Origin: Actinomyces qiguomingii
GTDB taxonomy: Bacteria > Actinomycetota > Actinomycetes > Actinomycetales > Actinomycetaceae
DNA length: 64,000 nt
Assembly: GCF_004102025.1 (NCBI RefSeq)
Contig: NZ_CP025228.1
Coordinates: 310,001 to 374,000 of the forward strand
Direction: 5' to 3'
Both the position numbers and the translations under genes were made by a program. The notes beneath the pieces are model-generated. The model worked only from the letters and a program-made list of their open reading frames with translations, had not been told where the DNA came from and made no database searches. Positions 59,414-64,000 of the stretch are shown here, in pieces; positions within the stretch are counted from its first letter, which is position 1; every line of letters starts with the position of its first letter.

Positions 59414-61255
59414 ATGACGGCGCGCAACTTCGACCGACCTCGATGGTTATTTCGACCGACCTCGGCGGGTGTGGGGCGCGGGCGGGCCGGGAGCACCCGC
59501 GGGCCGCGGGCGACGGCGGGGGAGCGGATCGGCTGGACGCTGGCCGTCGCCGTCCCGCTGGCCTTCCTCGGCGTGTTTTTCGCCTGGCCGGTGCTGACGC
59601 TGCTGGCCCGCGGTCTGGCCCCCGACGGCGCCCTCGACCTGGGCGGCTTCGGCGAGGTGCTGGCCCGCCCGCGCACCTGGCGGGTCATCGGCCAAACCCT
59701 CATCCAGGCCACCGCCGCCACCGCCGTCTGCGTGGCGCTGGGCATCCCCGGGGCGCTCGTGCTCTACCGGCGTCGCTTCCCCGGTCAGGGCCTGCTGCGT
59801 GGCATCGTCACGGTGCCCTTCGTACTACCCAGCGTGGTGGTCGGCACCGCCTTCCACGCCCTGGTGACCACCGGCGGGCCGCTCGGCGGGCTGCACCTGG
59901 ACGGCACCCGCACCGCCGTGATCGCCGCCCTGGTGTTCTTCAACTACGGCTACGTGGTGCGCAACGTCGGCACCATGTGGTGCCGGCTCGACCCGCGCGC
60001 CGTGGAGGCCGCCCGCACCCTGGGGGCGTCGGCGTGGCGGGCGTGGCGCACTGTCACCCTGCCGAGCCTGCTGCCCGCCATCGCCTCCGCCGCCGCCACC
60101 GTCTTCCTGCTGTGCGCCACCGCCTACGGGGTGGTGCTGGTGCTGGGCGGCACTGGCGCGGGCACCATCGAGACGGAGATCTATCAGCTCACCGCCCGCT
60201 ACCTGGACCTGCGGGCCGCCGCCGTGCTGTCGGTGGTGCAGCTGGTGGTGATTGCCGCCGCCCTGTGGGCGGGGGAGCGGGCTCGCCGCGCCCGCCAGGC
60301 GCACCTGGCGCTGCGCACGGATGTGCCCGCGACGCCGCTGCGCGCCGCCGACGCCCCGGCGCTGGCAGTCACCGCCCTGACCATCTGCGGTCTCCTGGTG
60401 GCGCCTATGGCGGTGCTGGTGATCCGCTCGCTGCGACGCGCCGGACGCTGGACGCTGGCCAACTACGCCGACCTGTCCACCACCGGCGGCAACAACGCCC
60501 TGCTCGTCTCGGTCTGGGAGGCGGCCGGCAACTCGCTGCGGGTGGCCGCGGCCGCCACGGTGATCGCCCTGACGGTGGGGGTGGCCGTGTGCCTGGTGCT
60601 GTCCCGCAATCCGCGGCGCCGCCCGCTGGCTCGCGGCATCGCCCTGTTCGACGCCGCCTTCATGCTGCCGTTGGGGGTGTCCGCGGTGACGGTGGGCTTC
60701 GGCTTCCTGATCACCCTGGCCCCGACCGGGTTGACCCGCAGCTGGTGGATCCTGCCGCTGGCGCAGGCGGTGGTCGCCGTGCCGCTGGTGGTGCGCACTC
60801 TGCTGCCGGGTGTGCGGGCAATCGACCCGCGCCAGCGGGAGGTCGCGGCCACGCTCGGCGCCGGCCCGGGCCGGGTACTGGCCAGCGTGGACGGGCCGCA
60901 CCTGCTGCGCGCCGCCGGCCTGGCCGCCGGATTCGCCCTGGCCACCAGCCTGGGGGAGTTCGGGGCGACGTCGTTCCTCGCCCGCCCGCAGGGGCCGACG
61001 CTGCCGGTGGTCGTCTACCGGCTGGTTGGCTCCCCGGGCGCGCAGAATCAGGGGATGGGGCTGGCCGCCGGGGTGGTGCTGGCGGTCGGCGCCGCCGCTC
61101 TCATGCTCGCCTGTGAGCGCCTCCAGACCCCCACCCGCCGCTCCCTCGCCGAGGTCGGTCGAAATAACCACCGAGGTCGGTCGACGTTACCATCGAGGTC
61201 GGTCGACGTTACCACCGAGATCGGTCGAAATAACCACCGAGGTCGGTCGAAATAA
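59414..61255 (+). CDS. thiP: Thiamine ABC transporter permease
   Basis: This 613-residue protein has about twelve membrane segments and two binding-protein-dependent permease motifs: GASAWRAWRTVTLPSLLPAI and GAGPGRVLASVDGPHLLRAA. This is the duplicated ThiP layout. The ends are odd. Residues 6-18 (FDRPRWLFRPTSA) and the last 35 or so (EVGRNNHRGRSTLPSRSVDV, then TTEIGRNNHRGRSK) are translated from the 22-bp repeat units. The original start and stop were probably altered when the repeats arrived; the GTG at 59346, better placed after thiB, runs into a stop at 59413. Start choice is therefore uncertain. Confidence 0.88.
   Translation: MTARNFDRPRWLFRPTSAGVGRGRAGSTRGPRATAGERIGWTLAVAVPLAFLGVFFAWPVLTLLARGLAPDGALDLGGFGEVLARPRTWRVIGQTLIQATAATAVCVALGIPGALVLYRRRFPGQGLLRGIVTVPFVLPSVVVGTAFHALVTTGGPLGGLHLDGTRTAVIAALVFFNYGYVVRNVGTMWCRLDPRAVEAARTLGASAWRAWRTVTLPSLLPAIASAAATVFLLCATAYGVVLVLGGTGAGTIETEIYQLTARYLDLRAAAVLSVVQLVVIAAALWAGERARRARQAHLALRTDVPATPLRAADAPALAVTALTICGLLVAPMAVLVIRSLRRAGRWTLANYADLSTTGGNNALLVSVWEAAGNSLRVAAAATVIALTVGVAVCLVLSRNPRRRPLARGIALFDAAFMLPLGVSAVTVGFGFLITLAPTGLTRSWWILPLAQAVVAVPLVVRTLLPGVRAIDPRQREVAATLGAGPGRVLASVDGPHLLRAAGLAAGFALATSLGEFGATSFLARPQGPTLPVVVYRLVGSPGAQNQGMGLAAGVVLAVGAAALMLACERLQTPTRRSLAEVGRNNHRGRSTLPSRSVDVTTEIGRNNHRGRSK
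59431..59468. repeat. 22-bp tandem repeat family, locus 2 (inverted orientation)
   Basis: One and two-thirds units, CGACCGACCTCGATGGTTAT and CGACCGACCTCGGCGG, lie inside the 5' end of the thiP reading frame. Confidence 0.7.
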
Positions 61256-61318
61256 CCACCGAGGTCGGTCGAAATAACCACCGAGGTCGGTCGAAATAAC
61301 CACCGAGGTCGGTAGAAC
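61149..61318. repeat. 22-bp tandem repeat family, locus 3
   Basis: Seven full units and a partial one start at 61149, 61171, 61193, 61215, 61237, 61259, 61281 and 61303. Each is CCGAGGTCGGTCGAAATAAC-like, with ACGTT replacing AAATA in two. They cover the 3' end of thiP and the gap to thiQ. Confidence 0.9.
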
Positions 61319-61402
61319 TGGCCGCTGATTCCGCCACAGGTAACGCTCCGTAGTAGCTGACAACGATGGCCCCGCCACTCGCCCACCGCCCAGGAGAACC
61401 GC

Positions 61403-62734
61403 ATGACCGACACCGCACCCACGGCCGCCGCGCACGGTAGCCCCACGCCCCCCGCAGCTTCGGGCCTAAGCGTGCGGGATCTGAGCGTCATCTACCCGGC
61501 CACCCGGGGCGCGGCACCCCTGACCGCCGTCGACGCCGTCGACCTCGACGTCTCCCGCGGTCAGATCCTCGCCCTGCTCGGGGCCTCCGGCAGCGGCAAG
61601 TCTTCGCTACTGCGCGCCGTCGCCGGTCTGGAGGACATCGCCGCCGGCACCATAACCTGGGACGGGCACGACGTCGTCCCCACCCCCGTGCACCGGCGCG
61701 GCTTCGGGCTGATGTTCCAGGACGGACAGCTGTTCCCCTTCCGTGACGTCGCCGGCAATGTCGCCTACGGGCTCGCCGACCTGCCGCGCGCCGAGCGGAG
61801 GCGCCGCGTGGAGGAGGTTCTCGAACTGGTCGGCCTGCCCGGCTACGGAGACCGGGCGGTGACTACCCTGTCCGGCGGACAGGCGCAGCGTGTCGTACTG
61901 GCTCGTGCACTCGCCCCCCGCCCGCGACTGTTGCTCCTGGACGAGCCGCTATCCGCCCTCGACCGCGCCCTGCGCGAGCAGCTCGCCACCGAGCTGCGCA
62001 CGGTCCTCAAGACTCAGGGCACCACTGCCCTGTACGTCACCCACGACCAGGACGAGGCCATGACGGTCGCCGATCGGGTCGGCGTGATGGAGACCGGCCG
62101 GCTCCTTCGCCTGGACACCCCGGAGCGGTTGTGGGCCGACCCCGGTACCGCGCCGGTAGCCAGGTTCCTCGGTTTCGGACCGCTGCTCGACGACGACGCC
62201 GTCGCCCGCCTGGGCTGGGGCGCCCTCCTGGAAGAAGGGGGGAAGGGAGACCTACTGGCGTTGGCGCCCGGGGCGCTGATGGTCGACGTCGATGCGGCCT
62301 GGCCGGTGCCCGGGGACGGCGGAGCGGTGCCGGGGGCCGGCGGAGCGGTGCCGGGGGCCGGCGGAGCGGTGTCGGGGGACGGCGGAGCGGTGTCGGGGGA
62401 CGGCGGAGCGGTGCCGGGGGACGGCGGAGCGGTGCACGACGCCGGAGTCACCGACGCTGGGGTTGCCGACGCTGGGGTTGCCGACACTGGGGTTGCCGAC
62501 ACTGGGGCAGCTGACATTGGGGGCGTTCCGGCGACTGCCGGCGACGACCGGCTCCGGGCGCGGGCACGGTTGACAGCTGTGCGCATGCGTGGCGGGCGGA
62601 CTGTCGCCGAGGTTGAGATTGACGGCAAGGCGGCCACAGCCGTATCGGCCAACCGCGGTGCGGAGCCGTTGCGCGTGGGGAGCGAGGTGACAGTGCTGCT
62701 GGATCGGCGTCGAACCGCAAGAGTACGGGCATGA
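61403..62734 (+). CDS. thiQ: Thiamine ABC transporter ATP-binding protein with repetitive C-terminal insert
   Basis: The ATPase domain of this 443-residue protein spans roughly residues 22-250: Walker A LGASGSGKSS (60-67), signature TLSGGQAQRVVLARAL and Walker B LLLLDEPLSALDRAL, followed by LYVTHDQDEAMTVADRVGVM. The C-terminal third is unusual. Residues from about 302 contain six tandem copies of V(P/S)G(D/A)GGA (encoded by 21-bp repeats), then AGVADAGVADTGVADTG, before a TOBE-like end (ARARLTAVRMRGGRTVAEVE). AGGAG precedes the ATG. The insert lies in the regulatory half rather than the catalytic core, so ATPase activity should be kept. Confidence 0.9.
   Translation: MTDTAPTAAAHGSPTPPAASGLSVRDLSVIYPATRGAAPLTAVDAVDLDVSRGQILALLGASGSGKSSLLRAVAGLEDIAAGTITWDGHDVVPTPVHRRGFGLMFQDGQLFPFRDVAGNVAYGLADLPRAERRRRVEEVLELVGLPGYGDRAVTTLSGGQAQRVVLARALAPRPRLLLLDEPLSALDRALREQLATELRTVLKTQGTTALYVTHDQDEAMTVADRVGVMETGRLLRLDTPERLWADPGTAPVARFLGFGPLLDDDAVARLGWGALLEEGGKGDLLALAPGALMVDVDAAWPVPGDGGAVPGAGGAVPGAGGAVSGDGGAVSGDGGAVPGDGGAVHDAGVTDAGVADAGVADTGVADTGAADIGGVPATAGDDRLRARARLTAVRMRGGRTVAEVEIDGKAATAVSANRGAEPLRVGSEVTVLLDRRRTARVRA
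62306..62431 (+). repeat. 21-bp in-frame tandem repeat in thiQ, six units
   Basis: Units beginning GTG(C/T)C(C/G)GGGG start at 62306, 62327, 62348, 62369, 62390 and 62411, each encoding seven residues. A 15-bp GCTGGGGTTGCCGAC-type repeat follows (62456-62510). Confidence 0.9.
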
Positions 62735-62745
62735 ATAGCGGGCCA

Positions 62746-62833
62746 TGGTTATTTCGACCGATCTCGATGGTAACGTCGACCGACCTCGCTGGTTATTTCG
62801 ACCGATCTCGATGGTAACGTCGACCGACCTCGG
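62746..62833. repeat. 22-bp tandem repeat family, locus 4 (inverted orientation)
   Basis: Four units start at 62746, 62768, 62790 and 62812, alternating TGGTTATTTCGACCGATCTC and TGGTAACGTCGACCGACCTC. The orientation is opposite to locus 3, so thiQ lies between inverted arrays. Confidence 0.9.
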
Positions 62834-62904
62834 CGAAGAGGGGAGGGTGAGAGGCTGGTCTCATAGCATTCTGTCGGCTCGCCACGGGCTGCGGGTGCTG
62901 CTAG

Positions 62905-63005
62905 CGTTTCGCCCCGGCGCCCAATGGTGCTCGGCGGTCCGGGAAGATTCCCCGGAAACCAACCGCCCGCAATCCGAGACCAGTCCCCGGAGGGATCACC
63001 CGCAT
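62905..63005 (+). promoter_or_regulatory. Structured leader upstream of the peptide/nickel-type permease gene
   Basis: Nested complementary segments can be read: CTCGG with CCGAG outside, CGGT with ACCG inside, and a hairpin CCGGGAA-GA-TTCCCCGG at the centre, then CCGGAGGGATCACC. This looks like a folded mRNA leader, possibly a riboswitch, but I cannot match it to a known class. About 100 bp separate it from the GTG start. Confidence 0.35.
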
Positions 63006-63108
63006 GCAGGCCGCGCGAATGTGTTGTTGCTGTCGCTGACGACAGCCGCATACCTGTTCGCCGTCCACCCGAGCGCTCCGCGCTCCCGAACCCATGTGAG
63101 GTGCCCCC

Positions 63109-64000
63109 GTGCACACGTCCGTTCAGGACCCCGCCGAATCCGCTGCGTCATCGCCCGCGCCCGCCGCCTCAACGCCCGCTGCCTCAACGCCCGTCGCCTC
63201 AACACCCGCCGCCTCGGCGCCCGCCGACGCCGTCCCTCCGGTTCCGGCTGCACCCGGCTCCTTTGACGTCCCGCCCCCGTCCGCTGCGCGCGCCCGCCTG
63301 CGTCGGCTGCGTTCCGACCGGGCGGCAGTGGTCGGGGCCGGCATCGTGATCCTGACCACCCTGGTGGCCCTGTTCGCCCCGCTGATCACGCGCGCCTTCG
63401 GCGTGGACCCCTACACCTATGACCTCGACGCCCTGGATGCGGCGGGGCTGCCGCTGGGCCGCTTCGGTGGCATCAGCGCCGCCCACCCCTTCGGTGTGGA
63501 GCCGCAGACCGGCCGCGACCTGCTGGCCATTGTGGTTGAGGGCACCCGCACCTCGTTCGCGATCGGCATGGGTGCCACCGCGGTGTCCATGGTCGTGGCC
63601 ATCGCCCTGGGCGTGTCCGCCGGCTATTTCGGCGGCTGGTGGGACGCACTGGTCTCCCGCCTGACCGATATAACCCTGGGCTTCCCCAATCTGGTGTTCA
63701 TGATCGCCGTCTCCGCGATCGTGCCCGCCACCGCCCCGCGCGTGCCAGTGATGATTGCCATCATCGGGATCCTCGGCTGGCCCTCGACCGCCCGAGTCCT
63801 ACGCGCCCGCACCCTCTCGTTGCGTTCACGCACGTACGTGGGAGCCTCGCGGGCCATGGGCGCCTCCCAATGGCATGTAGTCACCACGCAGATCCTTCCC
63901 GGCCTGGTGGCCACCATCATCGTGTTCACCACCATCTCCATCCCCGGCAAGATCACCTCCGAGGCGGCCCTGTCATTCCTCGGCGTCGGCGTGGCACCAC
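63109..64000 (+). CDS. ABC transporter permease, DppC/OppC type, 3' end outside window
   Basis: The GTG at 63109, with GAGGTG just upstream, opens a protein with an Ala/Pro/Ser-rich N-terminus of about 60 residues (including STPAASTPVASTP). A first membrane segment follows (VVGAGIVILTTLVALFAPLI), then the periplasmic HPFGVEPQTGRDLLAIVVEG block. This block, with HPFG-D--GRD, is the signature of DppC/OppC permeases. The EAA loop is ASRAMGASQWHVVTTQILPG. The frame is open at the window end. Peptides or nickel are the usual substrates. Partner genes (permease B, ATPases, binding protein) are not in view; this appears to be the first gene of its operon. Confidence 0.88.
   Translation, partial: MHTSVQDPAESAASSPAPAASTPAASTPVASTPAASAPADAVPPVPAAPGSFDVPPPSAARARLRRLRSDRAAVVGAGIVILTTLVALFAPLITRAFGVDPYTYDLDALDAAGLPLGRFGGISAAHPFGVEPQTGRDLLAIVVEGTRTSFAIGMGATAVSMVVAIALGVSAGYFGGWWDALVSRLTDITLGFPNLVFMIAVSAIVPATAPRVPVMIAIIGILGWPSTARVLRARTLSLRSRTYVGASRAMGASQWHVVTTQILPGLVATIIVFTTISIPGKITSEAALSFLGVGVAP

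Noticed and set aside
61149..61318. 22-bp repeat array as a CRISPR
   Set aside because: The units are contiguous with no unique spacers, and no cas genes are present. The same applies to the 38-bp array at 12001-12190.
1..64000. Prophage, integrative element or tRNA genes
   Set aside because: I found no phage structural genes, no complete site-specific integrase, and no cloverleaf-like sequence with conserved tRNA bases.

Overview
The window is high-GC (about 70%) DNA with actinobacterial codon use. Leaderless-looking starts, a fused siderophore-type ABC exporter pair, an Lhr-type giant helicase and a TPP-controlled thiamine uptake operon suggest an Actinomycetaceae genome, most likely Actinomyces or a close relative. 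This is inference from gene content; no rRNA or marker gene is present to settle it.

Layout. 1-6 kb: rarA (cut by the window edge), an SPFH/band-7 membrane protein with a small ribbon-helix-helix partner, a UvrA-like ATPase coupled to an unrecognised gene, and the wreck of a MntA/HepT-type toxin-antitoxin locus. 6-12.5 kb: a fused double ABC exporter flanked by two long gene-poor stretches rich in inverted and tandem repeats. 12.5-25 kb: an Lhr-family helicase, an ABC transporter/regulator operon whose ATPase gene is split by an ISL3-family IS, and a large membrane Fe-S oxidoreductase. 26-42 kb: a VapBC-like pair followed by a complete class 1 DISARM anti-phage operon (drmD-drmMI-drmA-drmB-drmC, all junctions overlapping) and a DUF3800-like gene bracketed by a duplicated drmC 3' end. 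42-54.6 kb: an IS graveyard. An IS1634-like element sits between 43-bp direct repeats, an IS5-like element splits a membrane protein gene, and a fic gene is broken twice, once by an ISL3 copy and once by four elements nested inside one another. 54.6-64 kb: repeat-rich DNA, an XRE regulator, a DUF4235 protein, a TPP riboswitch with thiBPQ, and the start of a peptide/nickel-type ABC permease.

How it fits together. The defence island (VapBC, DISARM, DUF3800, Fic) is also the IS landing zone. The drmD reading frame is broken exactly at a run of nine G residues, so the DISARM system is either phase-variable, recently inactivated or affected by a base-calling error. Several non-coding repeat families are shared between distant parts of the window: 123-bp elements with long terminal inverted repeats, palindromic arrays of a GACGGTTCG half-site, ISL3-like end sequences bracketing about 0.8 kb without a transposase, and 22-bp tandem arrays that run into the thiamine transporter genes. 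These are the least explained parts of the window.
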